The translations under genes were made by a program, and so were the position numbers. A model generated the notes under the pieces. It was given only the letters and a program-made list of their open reading frames with translations, was not told the origin of the DNA and did not search any database. From Puffinus mauretanicus (Eukaryota; Chordata; Aves; Procellariiformes; Procellariidae): DNA of 64,000 bases. Every line of letters starts with the position of its first letter. The first letter of the stretch is position 1. The stretch lies in contig JAJKFH010001585.1 of assembly GCA_023333565.1 (NCBI GenBank), positions 186,001 through 250,000 of the forward strand, read 5' to 3'. Positions 1 through 13,342 of this stretch are shown here, piece after piece.

Positions 1-3000
1 GCAGTCTTCTTATTTTACGCCTTGCTTATACAGAGCTATTACTGCATTCAAAATTAGGGAGACTGCAGAAGCTGCATATGCTGTGAAAACCCTGAAACTT
101 TCACAGCGGCAGATAAACAGCCAGGGAGAGGGATCTGAGTAGGAAGACCCAGGGGCCAGGACGTGCTTATGACAGGAAATTTCTGCCCTATGAAATTTTT
201 CAGGTAATTAATTCAGGTCATGGAGCATGGTGTCACCTGAAAGCTTGGTGTATTCACACTGCTGTACTCTGAGAATTGCTATTTATTTGATAAATGTCCA
301 CAAGGCCCACAGAAATCAAATGACATTCATAAATCTAAACAGGAGGTGATAAAAACACAAAGCCCAGCTTTTAATAAGCAGGGATTTCCATCTGGTAGTT
401 CTGGTGACATTACAGGTGTGTGTAGCAGAGGCATTTATGGATGCACAATTTTAGTATCCCCAGGATTTCTTCCCAGCATATACATTTACTGATTCAGAAC
501 AGAGCAAACTACCAGAAACTTGCACCAAATAATTTACCAAAAGGGTAATACTTTGATAGCACTGAAAATGCACTAGCAAAATCAGTAGAAAGAAAAATGC
601 ACAGGTAGACCTGGATATTAAATTCTGTAAGAGCTGTGGTTTTGCTTAGGCTGCTGCGAATAGTTTCTTGTATGGTCCTATTTCATTGAAATGTAAACCA
701 CAGGTTCAAATTACGTGGCCAGAGGGATCTACAGAGCGTTCAGGTGCTGATTTATAGAAGTCTCCACTGCAGTCAGACTTTGATGTAGCAGCAAGCGTGT
801 TAAAAACAGATGACAGGAAAGAGCTTGTCAGAAAAGGATACTTGAGGGTAAGGTGTTCCTTTCTTTGTGTCTTCGCAAAAACCCCAATGAGCATGGATCA
901 GAATATCTAAAGCTTAAATATGGAAAAAATAAATATCATTTTTAAAAGGAAATTGGAAAAAAAAATCAGTTTCACCCCAGTTTTATTTTGTGGTACAAAA
1001 TTTAACTGATTTTGACTTATTTTAGATACGCTTCTTGTGTCAAAATAGGAACAAGCCCTAACACCACATTTCAAATTAAATCTGATGACTACATAATAGA
1101 AATGGAGAACTTTTTCAAATCAGTCTTTTTGAGGCTTTTCCTTAAAAAGGACTGTTCTGAATAATAAAAACATACTTTGTATGATATTGAAACTATTCAC
1201 AGAAATGGAAATGAAAAGGAGAAACCTGAATATTGATATTTTCTAAATTTCTTGACAATCTTTAAATGACAACTGGTAAATTAGATTACTCTTACTTATA
1301 GACATCAAAGAACACAGTGTCTCAGAAAAACTCTGAAAAATGGCACTACGTGCAATAGCTATTCTGCACAGTACCAGTGGAAGACCAAGATACAATATGA
1401 TATCACTGCACAGGGAAAGATCTAAGCAACCATAAAATAGGTTCAGAACATAGTTGCTGAAGTTCTCCATCAGAAGTACTTAATTAATTGTCTCAATCAG
1501 CCCCTAATAAGAGACCTTTCCCATTAGCACAGACGAACCTTCTCCCTAGAAAAGAGACAGGTTCATTTACAATTTTCACCAGAGCATCTCAAAGCTGTGA
1601 CCAGAACTAAACTTCCTAGACGCAAACATTTCAGTGTTTAAGTTTGACTGACAATCCCCTCAAGTTAGTTAGCAACTAACTATGCTCCCTAGTGTTGGTC
1701 AAAAATAGGACACAGCCTGGTTCTGAAAATGGATATCTGTATAAAAAGATTTTTATTTTACTTAGATGTTCTGACAGGATTGTTCAGAAATTATTACACT
1801 TAAAAATGTTATTACCGTGATGAAATATTACAGCATCAGTCCATTATCCTAAATTATATAACTTCCAAAACAACTTTTTGCAAATATGGTGATGATACAA
1901 CTCCAAAGTCTACATTTACATGTAACGCCATATGTATTTCAATAACAGTATGCCCTTCAAATGAGCAAGTAAAGTATTTATGTGACCTCTACACTGCATT
2001 TTTTTTCTAAATTATTTAAATTTATAATATATGTGAGAAAAAAAAAAAAAACAACACCCAACAACCTGATATGATTAACAATTTAACAAAGTCCATATTT
2101 GGCATTCTTGGCTAAAGTACATAGTTTACACATAACAGTGACTTTTGTTTAGGACACCTGGGAGGTTTCCAACCTATTCTTTGATTAGCCTTAGTCTTTG
2201 GCCTTAATTCATTAAATATTGGGATGATTTGCAGTTTTTCTCTGGCAGGTCCTATTCAAAGTTTTTTGAAGTCAAGGGAACGATGTCAACTGAGTTTAGA
2301 CAAGTCCCTAAATATATCTAGTATCTACATGCACCCTTTCATATGGCACACAGGGGAAGGAAATAAGAAAATTACATGGTGTAATTGCAAATGTTACAGT
2401 TAGTACAAATACTGTAAACATTACTGACAGTTTGGAAAAGGTCTCCCATTGTTCAAATAACTGTACAAAACAAATATTTTTGATTCAATAGCTAGAATTA
2501 GACTAGGAGATATTTTACAGTATCCATCTATTCTACAGAATCAGAGCTGCAACTTCACACATTTCTAAAACCTTCATTTCACTGACTAGAAAACCATTTA
2601 AATGAACTTGCTACAGAACCTAACAGAGACTGGATTATTTCATATTTCACTGAGAGACATGAGTAGTAAACTGCTTGGTCATTGGTTGACAAACCTATCC
2701 TGATGTCCCTATGAGGTGCTTAGCTATATTTATTTTTTTACTTCCTCTGTCTTCCGAAAAAGTGATCTCTACGAAATTTTCTTAAACAATTCAGTTGCCT
2801 GAGACATTAGTTCTGTCAGACATTTTTCCATGACTCTTACCTTTCCTACTGCCAGTGTTAGAATTATTTGATCCCAAATTAACCAGAGAAAAGTAATACA
2901 AGAAAATATTCCCCTTTGCAAATGATTTCAGCAGTATTTTGTAGTAGCATGTCTACCATTCCTATCAGACTATTTTAGAGTATATAAAAGCCCTTCACAA

Positions 3001-4915
3001 AGTCTAATAATAAATAACTTTATTATGTAGATAAATAATAATATTTTTATATGCTGATAAATGCAGGTAGCCAGTTGGGAGGCTGCCCATTTTTAAAAAC
3101 ATAATTCAGGTTTCTCTGAGTTTACTTGGCTGCAGCTGGTTGATTAGGAATGCTGTATGAAATACACAGCTTATTTCTAAACTTATTTAAGTGAACTTTA
3201 AGCCTCTGAATTGTTTATGGAACAAACAAGAAGGAAAAGTTAATCAGAGAGTTATATCTGAACTTCAGTCCTACTCTGGAGCTCAGTGGTGGCTAACACG
3301 CAACCTGGTGTTCGCAGCCTGAACATGAGCCCTCCTGTTGAACTTGTGTCTTCCTTACATGTAAAGTAGGCAAGATATATCCTGCTGAAAATGGATTCCT
3401 ATAGGCTATATCAAAAACTATCAAGAGTCCTGGGAAGGCAATTCAGAATGTCTGTCTCCATAAAGGAAACAATCTCTCTGAAGTTTCCTAAGAGCTCTGC
3501 AACTTGTCTAATCTTGTCAACCATGCTTCCTCTTTAGTCAGTGAGAAGATAAATTTTAGTCACCGAGTGGAAGATGGCAATTAAGAGTCCCTCTCTCCTT
3601 CATGGAGAAAAACTGTATTCCCAAGCCAAAGGAGGGGTCTGAAATAAGTCAGATGTCTCTGGGGGTTCTGATCACTTTCTTTTGGTTCCAGAGAAATTCC
3701 AAAGTACTGAGGTGGGATACTAAAATCTTCTATGTTAACTTAGAGGAGATTCTCTTACAAGATTTGCTCAGCAGCAGAATCTCCATCAACATCTCCTAAA
3801 TCTGAAGCTTCTGCTTTCTTAAAATATGTTTTGTGTACTTGGTTAACATTCCCAAGGAACAACACATATGGTAACCAAGCTCTGACTCAGCTATTTCCAT
3901 TACAAGAAGGGGTATAGCTGTTCCAGAGCACTGTTTCACTAAAACTAATGTATCTGGGTTCTTAGTTCAAGGTCCATGGAGTGGAGTCTATGAGCCCTTG
4001 GAGTGTAATGGAACATCATTGCAGACCTCATGGCTCAAGTCAAATGTGAGACAACAGTAAATACTGCTGATAAGCAGAGGTCTGATGATCAAGCTTTCTC
4101 CCTTGCCCTCCTTCACTCAGCCATGTTGCCTTTCTGTATGCCATTTCTAAGCACCCAAAATAGTGAATTAGAACCCTCAAAACATGAGACAAAAAAATAA
4201 ATAAAAAATAAGATTCAGTATGTAAGCAAATATTCAAGGGTGTGGGGTTTTTTTTGTCTGTGTTTCTTTTTTTTTCTTCAGAGTTTTGAGGTATTAGAGT
4301 GCAAAACATGACATTGTTGCAAGGATAATTGTCTACAAAAGATAATGCATTAACAGAAAAGAGAAAAAAAAAAAAAGGCAAATATTTGTCACACTTGCCT
4401 ATCCACTGCAGCCACCTCCCAGACCAGTAAATCTACATCTTTTTTTTGCCTTTTAGGAAAAGAACAACCTATAGAAAGCCATAGTTTTACTAATGATGGG
4501 GCATTTTTTCCTTTTCCTTGTGGGAGATTGAATAATGCTTCCAGATTCTCACATTCCTGTCATTTTTGACAATTCCCCCAAACAGCTTTTAGAACCATTG
4601 GAAAATGACCTGCTCTGTGCATGATTTACTCTTAGTTTTCATTTCTCTCTCCATTACTCTGGGAAACCAAATTTTGCTACCAGTTTGATCAGCTCACCAA
4701 AGTGCTAAGATAAACTTTGGAGGTTCTGCATTCTTTTCTCTTATGGCTACCATGAACAAAAATTTTGATTTTAACTTGCAATTACCACAATGCCATATCT
4801 CATTCACCTAGTCAGGTTAGACAAGCAAGAAGACCACCAAGTACTCTGTCATTCTAAACAGCCTGGGAAGGCTTTCTGTTAAATCTTTGCTTGCCATGTC
4901 TTTTAAGATACTGAT
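1..4915. other. AT-rich non-coding stretch
   Basis: No gene or recognisable transposon was seen. Open frames here are short (the longest, on the minus strand near 4.0-4.4 kb, is about 113 codons) and rich in F, L, S and K, as expected by chance in AT-rich DNA. The stretch contains A-runs near 2.04 kb and 4.36 kb and T-runs near 4.26 and 4.44 kb. No splice-framed coding segment, promoter or CpG island was visible. Confidence 0.6.
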
Positions 4916-4934
4916 TGTGTGTGTGTGTGTGTGT
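4916..4934. repeat. (TG)n microsatellite
   Basis: An uninterrupted dinucleotide TG run of about 9.5 units. It is short but long enough to be length-polymorphic. It is flanked by AT-rich unique sequence with no gene nearby. Confidence 0.9.
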
Positions 4935-7233
4935 AGCAGCCTGATATTTAAATGAAATGTAATACTGTATATAAATAATGATATTTTTGTCTATATTTTA
5001 TTTTCTAATTAAAATATAGTAAAATATGGTAAGTGTGAATGTATATTATAGTAATAAAACTTCTTGTCTCAATCTCTGAGTAAGCCCCAATGGAGCTGTC
5101 ATGGTCTATTATGCTCCAAAGTAGCCTTTAGGGTCTATTATGTCAATTATCATACACATCCATGACAGATTGTTCTTTTTTGGTTGCTTTTTTTTTTATA
5201 TTAACATTAAAAATAAAAACAAGAAGGGTCTGGATCGCTCAGGGTGTTGAAATGCAGCAGAGAGCTTTTCACTTCGAGGTTACCCACTGAAATCTAACTC
5301 GGGTCAGTGGTAACTGAAATTGCTGTTCAGTGACGCAGATAAAAAGGGGCTTAGTGTCTCAAAAAAACAAATTTGAAGCATTGAAGTTAATGGAAGTGCT
5401 GAAAATTACTTCAATGATTACAGAATTAGGTCCTTACTTCAGGTTCCAACAGTTCATGTTGTAGCTGGACACACTACTAATGTTGACACTAATTTGCTGT
5501 CTTCACTGGACAAGTACAAATACAGTCACAGGTCCAGTGATCTTCTCAAGTATCCTGATTAAATTCCACAAAGGTTTTACTGTATTTGTTTTAGTTGTTA
5601 CACTACTTCATATCACGGTTTTCTTACCTTTAAAAAAAGGCAGAATGAGAGAAGTTATATTGAAAGGTGATAAAGACGATAAGAAGTGTGGGACTTCTTC
5701 TGTATGAGAAGGGATTAAAAATAACTTTTCTCTGTTAGAAAGCACAACCAAAATTGGTATGGTAGAGGTCTATAAATCATAAAGTGAAAGATAGTATTCT
5801 TTTTCCTGTAATTAGTAATTTAAACAGTGGAACTCAAAGACAAAGCAGGGTGAAAGTTCAAAGGTTCCACAAGGAAACACAAATTCAAGTTCACTGATGA
5901 AGGGATTAAACCCACACTAATCCAAATGCAACTACAGTCTCAGCATATCCCAAACAGCTTAATGTCAGAATCTGGAGAAGTATTCTCCAGATATCTACTC
6001 CTAGTCTTTTGAAAGGTAGGATCATGGGATAGAATAACCTTCAGTTTTGTGACACATATGATTCTGTAATTATGTTGGCATAAGTGAGGGCAGATTCTCA
6101 CCTCTAATCTTCCTTTCATGCCAATAGTTAACATGGCTTGCACATTGCTATGGAATTACTGAATTACCGAGCTCTCAGTTATATGGAAAAGTAAGGCAAG
6201 GAAATGCGAGGAAATGAAAAGCAAGGCAAGGAGACATGTCAATCTTCATGGCTGAGAATCCTACATTTTCTAAAACTGGCTCTAGAAAAAGAAAAAAATC
6301 AAAAAAGAAAAGGAAAAAAAAAAGTTACAGGGTATTATTCATCTCATCCAAAGGTAAACATCTAAAACTGATGAGAAGAATCATGATCTGGAAGTAAGTA
6401 TTTGTCTCATTGATTATAATATTAGCTAGATTTAACTAGCAAAACAAGAAATGGTTCCATTGAGAGATTTAAGGTGTCCAGGACATTTTCATGAAGGTAA
6501 ACACATATGATACAATATGTGCAGAATATTCATGCCCTTTGGCATGAGTGATGAAGGTTAGGTAGGATACAACAGATCATCTCAAATACACCAATGTATA
6601 GATAACTAAATTGGCCCTAGAACATTCAAACAGATAGGTTAGGGGTGATATTCAGTCATTGAAATGTAGGCATATAGTGACATTTTTTTGTATTGTTTTA
6701 TATCAGACCTGATGCTCAGTTTCAGTATCAGAGTGTCTGGGTCTCCATAAGTTCTGTGCCCTACCTAGGTGGCCTGTGTATGCCTTCAATATCCTAGAAA
6801 ACCTCAAGTGGCACTAAATTCCTGTGTTTGGGCAACTGAATCCTGCCCCAGATGTCAATATTCATATCGAAAATGTCTAAAGTTAGATTAAGTGAATCCA
6901 AACACTAATGATAAAGGACAAGTGAAATAACCCCATGTTTTGAGTCACTGATCATGCATCTCCTACGTCAATCTCCAAGGTCTTACAAAGGTAATGCACG
7001 TAGCACTCCTGATAAGTAGGACAAAATCTTTTCAATGAAATCCTATCCCATTAACATCAACAGCAAACCTCCCTTAGATTTCAGTAGGTTGTTCTTTCTC
7101 TAGCTGTCAGACCAGGCACAAGAAAACAAGTAAAACACCTCAAATACAGCTTTTCCTCTCCACACACCTTGAATCAGGAAAACAACCTAATATTGTTAGG
7201 TAAGGTAAGACAAGCACTCAAGTTCAATTTTTG
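4935..7233. other. AT-rich non-coding stretch
   Basis: No gene was recognised. The segment around 5220-5360 is slightly more GC-rich than its surroundings and may be a relic repeat, but I could not assign it. Around 6180-6240 there is a short purine-rich stretch with imperfect AAGGCAAGGAAATG-like repeats. The segment at 6715-6870 is listed separately as a possible ancient repeat. Confidence 0.5.
6715..6870. repeat. possible ancient dispersed repeat
   Basis: This segment contains the phrase CTGAATCCTGCCC after a TGTTT-TG context. The same phrase and context recur at about 11030-11055, inside another segment rich in 'caggtgtct/agacacctg' words. Words of this kind occur in old amniote interspersed repeats that I recall only loosely. 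The similarity is seen in the sequence; the family is not identified and chance cannot be excluded. Confidence 0.3.
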
Positions 7234-7238
7234 CTTAT

Positions 7239-7806
7239 TGTCCTGGTTTTGACTGGGGTAAAGTTAATTTTCTTCATAGTAGTTGGTATAGTGCTGTGTT
7301 TTGGATTTAGTATGAGAGCAATGTTGATAACACATTGATGTTTTAGTTGTTGCTAAGTAGTGTTTACATAGTCAAGGACTTTTCAGCTTTCCCATGCTCA
7401 GCCAGGTGCACAAGAAGTTGGGAGGAGACACAGCTGGGACAGCTGACCCAAACTGGCCAAAGGGATATTCCACACCATATGATGTCATGCTCAGCATGGG
7501 GGAAAAAGAATGAAGGGGGGGCACGCAGAGTGATGGCGTTTGTCTTCCCAAGTAACCGTCACGTATGATGGAGCCGTGCTTTCCTGGAGATGGCTGAACA
7601 CCTGCCTGCCGACAGGAAGTAGTGAATGTATTCCTTGTTTTGCTTTGCTTGCGTGCGCGGCTTTTGCTTTACCTATTAAACTGTCTTTATCTCAACCCAT
7701 GAGTTTTCTCGCTTTTACTGTTCTGATTCTCTCCCCCATCCCATTGCAGGGGAGGGAGCGAGGGCCTGTGTGGTGCTTAGCTGCTGGCTGGGGTTAAACC
7801 ACGACG
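7239..7806 (+). mobile_element. solo LTR of an avian endogenous retrovirus
   Basis: The element starts TGTCCTGGTTT and ends with AAACCACGAC plus one base that departs from the expected terminal CA, so the ends form the usual short inverted LTR termini. A polyadenylation signal ATTAAA lies at 7675-7680, followed by a U5-like tail. The left flank CTTAT (7234-7238) and right flank CTTGT (7807-7811) look like a 5-bp target-site duplication with one change. No gag, pol or env sequence adjoins it, so it is a solo LTR, presumably left by LTR-LTR recombination. The same family occurs inverted at 62148-62763; both contain the 16-mer CCAAAGGGATATTCCA. A 5-bp duplication would fit an ERVL-like integrase, but the family was not searched. 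The short open frames inside it are not genes. Confidence 0.88.
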
Positions 7807-7811
7807 CTTGT

Positions 7812-10514
7812 ACAGGGCTGTATTAGCAATAGCAATACTATGAAAATTTTGTGAGAAGTTCATGGAACCTATGTTTCAGAATGTCCCCAAATCAGTTAGT
7901 TAATAGGGACATGGCAGTTTAAACACTCTATAAGAGGATACATTTGTCCACTTCATCGTTTTAATAAAATTCTCTTTTTTGACAACCAGCCTTGCAGAAG
8001 TAGGGTAGGTGACGGTGAAATCGTTCAGTCTTTTACATGGGTGATCGCAAAGATTGCAGCTATACTCGCTACTTGGCTTAAGAGAAAAGGGTTCTTGTCT
8101 TTCCCCCACACATCACTGAGAGCAAAGCACAGTATTGCCCTTTGTGTTTCATTTAATGTTGAAAATTTGCTTTCTTCTGCTTGCATATAGTGTAATGCGA
8201 CAATTATGTGACACATTAAAAAAAAAAATTATGACAATGCTTGCACTGTATCCAAATGTGAAGAGATCTGCAGTCATTTCAAATGGAAAACCTGCTATTA
8301 GCTCACACAATGGATTCCCCAGCTGAAAAGAAGACATAAATTGGAGTGAATCAAACATTCACTGCCAGCAGATCTGCTGCTTGTGTTCACTGATGAGATG
8401 TAAATGTGCTTAGCAAGAGTACAGCATCAGAAGAGGACCATGAAATTATAATATAGTGACTGTAATGAGAATGGGTTAATTTGTAGCATTTCTTATTCTA
8501 ATTATGGTATTTGACACATGGGAACAAGACCATTTTCAGCCATTTTCTTTTCTTGTTACTATCCCTTATTACAAGAATGAGAAACAAGAGCAATCTGCAT
8601 GCTTTTCTATTCTGTGAAATACAGTAGCATGCTGCACTGTTTTGACCCTTTCAATATTCTGCATAGGTAATTTGAGAGAAGACAGTCCGGTTATGGTCTC
8701 AGTAAAGAGCATTTAATGAATCCAGGAAAGTATAATTTGCATGGAAATAGCCTGAATTATTCTTTTAAGTGCACAAGAATATAATGGGAGAAAAAAAAAC
8801 AACAAACCAACAACAAAACCCAAAAACTAGAAAACAGAAACTGCACAAAATTTCTCCATCTCTAGCACAATGATTTTAACGAGAATTAAAATTTATATGA
8901 ACTTAACCTATTCTCAGAGTGATGGGATGTTAGTTTCATCTAGCAGTGTGTAAAATATCTGTGCAGACATATTCTGTTTGTAAGAGAGATGTCCAGCTGG
9001 TGAAAAATATCCTGTTCCACACAATTCAGATATTAATCCATTATTTTGACAGAAAATAAGTATACAGAGGTTAAGATACTTGCCACTCAGACTAAATGGA
9101 TGTATTTTCAGGCCTACGGGTTCTATATTTTCTAACAACGGCTACAAAATTATATCCATAAAGAACACAGAAACATGGAATTCATATTTCAGTGAACAAA
9201 CCCAAATTCTGATAACACATATATGGACAAAATACCTTTTTTAACAAAAGACATATGTTATAGGAGTACTGGCAATTTGGTTAAAAAAATCCTACTGCTG
9301 TTTACTTCTACCTGCTTGGTAACTGTTATTTGAGAGTTATTACATTTATGTGCAGACATGCACATTTTGGAGACGTGCAAATTAACTCCACTTTTGTGAG
9401 TTGCTTCCGGTACTCAGTATCTTGTCTTGCCTTTTAAAATATAAGTATAGAACAAATTGTTGTCCCTAAAACTTACAACCCTGAAAGCGTGAGATGGGTG
9501 AGGATAATGGAGGAAACTAAAAAAAAAAACCCAAAAGACACAACAAAGCCTGCAGGTTTTCCAACCAAACCATCTTCAAAGAGGATGAGGAGGACACATG
9601 CACTCTGAAGACTCTATCAGATCTGAGAGGGAGAAATGGGATCAGATTTATAAAGGACATTTGTCAGATTTATTAAAACTTCATTTGAGCATTTAAATCA
9701 AATGCTAAGATTCAGGCTATTTTTAGGTACCTACTTGGCATGTTGAAACAGCTGAAATGAAGGAATATGTTCACAAGGTGATTAAAAAGTTGTCATTAGA
9801 GGGGTTCTCACCAGGGAATTAGAATTCACGTGCTTCCTCAGTCTGTCTTTGAATCATGATGGAGCTTAGATAAAACATCAGGCGTCTAATGCTTAGATAA
9901 AGATTGATCTAAAGACGTCTGAGCGCTTCTGTTTAGGCATATAACGAACTCTGTGATCCAGAATGCCCATTATAAATCAATTTTAGGCTTCTCCAGCAAT
10001 AATCCAGAGCCCAGGGACGAGACAACTTAATCTTTGTCTGAGAGAAGGATCCCAAATTGCCACAAGTCTGAACTTGGAATTTAGAAATTCTGAATCTCAT
10101 TTACAAATGTTCATGTCCTATTAATTTTTCCCAAGTAATTACAGAACCCTCAGTTTCTTGGATTAAAATGCTAATACAATTTGGAAATGAAATAAATTTA
10201 ATTTACCTGGTAGAAAATTCATAAACCTAGTAGAATTCGTAGTAGAAAGAGAGAACAAAGATAGCAACAAAACGGTGTTATAGACCTACCAAGAAAAGGA
10301 CACTGAGGTACCCTGACTTCAGGGTATCACAGGAAAGTGCATTCAGATTGACTGAATAACTTATACCCACACTGGTAACAAAGAAACTCATTTCCCTTTG
10401 AATGCTCAGTAAAGGAAGCAGCCCTGAAATAGCTAAAAATAAAGGTTGCAGGAAAAGAATTATCTTTTGAGAAAAATCATTATATAACATAAATGCATAC
10501 ACTATATGCACATC
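7812..10514. other. AT-rich non-coding stretch
   Basis: No gene or confident repeat was seen. Overlapping short frames on both strands at 7.9-8.4 kb are typical of chance frames. The stretch at 8160-8460 has moderately complex, low-CpG sequence with no recognisable family. A low-complexity AAC/AAAAC tract lies near 8790-8830. Confidence 0.55.
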
Positions 10515-10534
10515 CATATGCACATGTGCATATG
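10515..10534. repeat. 20-bp perfect palindrome
   Basis: CATATGCACATGTGCATATG reads identically on both strands and is centred on the E-box-like CACATGTG. ATGCACA-type words flank it on both sides. It could extrude as a hairpin or bind a dimeric factor, but both are inference. It may equally be a product of a short alternating CA/TG tract. Confidence 0.8.
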
Positions 10535-10699
10535 CACACTGTTATACAAATGCCATCATCCTTAGATCCATTTCATTTACTTACCACTGGGTATTTCTTA
10601 CATACCACACTAAAACAAAAATAAGATAATTTTGGCCTTACTAAGTTTCCCTAAATATATTCACCTATTTGAGATGCTTGCCTGGTCCCTAACTGTCAC

Positions 10700-11070
10700 T
10701 TGCCAAGGCAATAGGCCTCCTGTAGGTCCTGTCTCCTGGATGTTAACCCAGGTGTATTTAATATGTTAGAGTACCTCAAATCACAATAGACACCTGTTTT
10801 TTGGCACCTAGCATGCCAGGTACTGGGATTAGGATTCACTGAATATCTCTGCAGCTGTAACTACAGCAGTCACTTTGGCAGGCTTCAGGTACCAAAGCAT
10901 AAGACAGAAAAGGCATCATGCCCAGACTCTAGCTGCTGATCTCCAGAAGGCTGCAGATCTTCCGTAAGTTTTGTCTCTAACCTGCCAGCTCCATTTAGGT
11001 GTATTGGCATCTGAGATGGCAGTATATACCCATGTTTATGTCGCTGAATCCTGCCCTAAGTCTCTATTAA
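10700..11070. repeat. possible ancient dispersed repeat
   Basis: The segment shares CTGAATCCTGCCC and its context with 6837-6849. It carries AGACACCTG and GGCACCTAGCATGCC words that resemble the reverse complement of CAGGTGTCT and GGATGCCA words at about 20120-20155. This suggests three decayed members of one old family. The assignment is tentative because the matches are short and gapped. Confidence 0.3.
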
Positions 11071-12091
11071 TTATAATAGGAGCATAGACATCTAGTTCAC
11101 ATGTAGATAATGAGGGGAAAACTTCACTCATTACCTCTACTACTTCTTTATTAATAGTAAAAGTTTGAAGGCAGTGAGATGATGAGGCCAAGATTGTTTT
11201 TCACATTTCCTTATTTTGCCTTTCTTTTAATCCACTTTTATTTAATTGTATTTAAATTAACATTGAAGTGAACTTAATGCTATTTCTGGTGGCAGTAGCT
11301 CAAATCAGGATCTATTTCCATTTATTCTTCTTTTTCCCCCTACTCCACTCTACCACTTCTGTTTTGTAACTCACTTTATTCATAAACTGTGATCAAATGT
11401 GAGAAGTACAAAGAAATGGAGCATTATTTTTAATTTATTTGTAAAAGTTTGGATTAATGTAATTGTATGTCTCTAGTAATAAGTCATTATGTCACAATAA
11501 ATGTAAAATAACGTGTCATCCATGTTTGTCAAGACTTTTTCAAGTCAAAAAGGAGTATGACTTTTATACAGTGTACATAAACTAAAGTAAAAAATAAAGC
11601 TACTAAAATACTAGCTGTTTTAACAGTTTCTAATAACCCTCCTCGCCATAATAGTATTAAAATAGAGTTCAGTTTTTGTAAATTTTGTTTTATCAGCGTC
11701 ATTGTAAAAAACAAAATATTTTCCTTTTAATGAAGGTTGCTACAGTTACCGATTTCTTGAGACTGCACCCATGGTATATCTCCTTTTCTCTGCTTCTATG
11801 AATAGTAAAGATGAAAACAAAACTCTCAAATCATATCTGATCTTCAGACCATCTGGTCAGTTCAGCTTCCCATTGTGTCCTCTTTATCTCTGATAATTTT
11901 ATAGTGGTTTAATGTTTAATTTATGATGCTTTCTTCTGCAGCTTTCCCCTCTATTCTTTCTCTTTAACAGTCACATAGACACCCATGTTGTTGCTACCTG
12001 CACATCCTCACTTTGGTCCTCGGCAAGGAATTCAGTCTTGTATTTATACTTGAAACTAAGTTGGTGTATTTTCCTTATAGAGCATTTTCTT

Positions 12092-12113
12092 AAAAAAAAA
12101 AAAAAAAAAAAAA
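12092..12113. repeat. poly(A) run
   Basis: An uninterrupted run of 22 adenines. No AATAAA hexamer precedes it and no flanking direct repeat was seen, so it is not convincing as the tail of a processed pseudogene. Confidence 0.9.
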
Positions 12114-13060
12114 GACTAGAAGGACTTTCGCAATAGAAAGCCCATTTTTATTAGAATATAAATCATGATAATTACCTTTCAAATACAGAATGACAGAAGA
12201 GAAATAAGAAATATTTATGACGATTCCTCTCCATTCCCACGCATTTTTAGAAGAAGTTTCCTTGTTTTCACTCTTGGTTTTAGTTAACCTTATGAATACA
12301 GGAGTTGCAGCAAACTCGGTAGAAGCCTTTCTAGTCCTAGGAAAACATTCTGTTACAGTGGAGACTTGCCTATCAGCTTCCAGCCCCTGTCACTGTTGTC
12401 TGAGTCTCATTGCTTTGCTCTAGCCGTGCTTCTCATCCTTCCCTCGCACAACCCCCCTAATATCCTTGAAACTTTTCCCTTCCAAGCACACTCAGCATCT
12501 CTAAAGGTAAGGAGCAGTTTCATTGTTAGAGGTTTTCATGTGACCTAGTCATTCCTTTTTTAAAACAGCACAACATATAAATTAGGAACAAAAAGATTAA
12601 ACAGATACTCCCCATCATACCGCTTGTTCACTAATTGTATTCTCTCCTGATAAACAAAAGGAAGCCAGGCACTAAACCGTAGTATCAAGGCCACTGGCAC
12701 CATCTATTTGGGGCTAAACTCTTCTAGAGCAGTATTGTCCTGGGTTGACCCAAAGAGAAGGGTCCAGCAAAGACCCTGGAGCTAGGTAGGAAATTAAGTG
12801 GAATTGAAGTGCAGGAGTCCCATACTCAGGCTTGCAGCCTGACCCTCTTCTATTTAACACTTGAAATAGACTCTGTGTCATTAATACAAGACATGCAGCT
12901 GATTAGGCAGGAAGTAACAAGAAAATAGAAAGGATGGTTTGGAGGCAGTAAAGGGGAGAGGGGAGGCTAACTTTAGTCTTGGAGATTAATCTTCCTTGGA
13001 GAATAATTTCAAATGGGAGTCTCAGTTATGTGATCTTCATCTCCCGGGGGACTCTACCAC

Positions 13061-13135
13061 TCTCCATTTAACATGGGGAAACTGAGGGAGCTGAAGGACA
13101 GTGACAAAGCTCAACTAAAATTATGTGGAACTCCT
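13061..13135. repeat. possible MIR/tRNA-SINE core-like relic
   Basis: The wording CCATTTAACATGGGGAAACTGAGG followed by a spaced AGTGACAAAGCTCAACTA resembles the conserved core of old amniote tRNA-derived SINEs of the MIR type, where a similar 'GGAAACTGAGG ... TGACTTGC' phrase is usual. Only about 70 bp align by eye, so the match may be accidental. Confidence 0.3.
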
Positions 13136-13342
13136 CCAGAATGGTCTCTTGGATTCAAAGAATTGACCCCCCCCTACATTTAAACCAAATTCTATTCTAT
13201 TTTTTTTAATCTTTTGGAATAAAATAAGAATATGGTTGGTTATACATCTTAGGTTACTTGATTAAAGGATCATGACCACAAACACAAAGGAGCACAGAGA
13301 AACCATGACTAGCAGAGGAACCCAAATAAACTGATCAGAGTT

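Larger units (their letters stand above)
10535..13060. other. AT-rich non-coding stretch
   Basis: No gene was recognised. It includes the possible ancient repeat at 10700-11070 and an uninterrupted A-run at 12092-12113. Small overlapping frames on the plus strand at 12.2-12.5 kb have no recognisable motif. From about 12.72 kb the sequence becomes less AT-rich; I could not place the 12720-13060 part in any family. Confidence 0.5.

Noticed and set aside
12092..12113. Poly(A) run as a possible processed-pseudogene tail
   Set aside because: No polyadenylation hexamer precedes it, no gene-like sequence was recognised upstream, and no flanking direct repeat was found.
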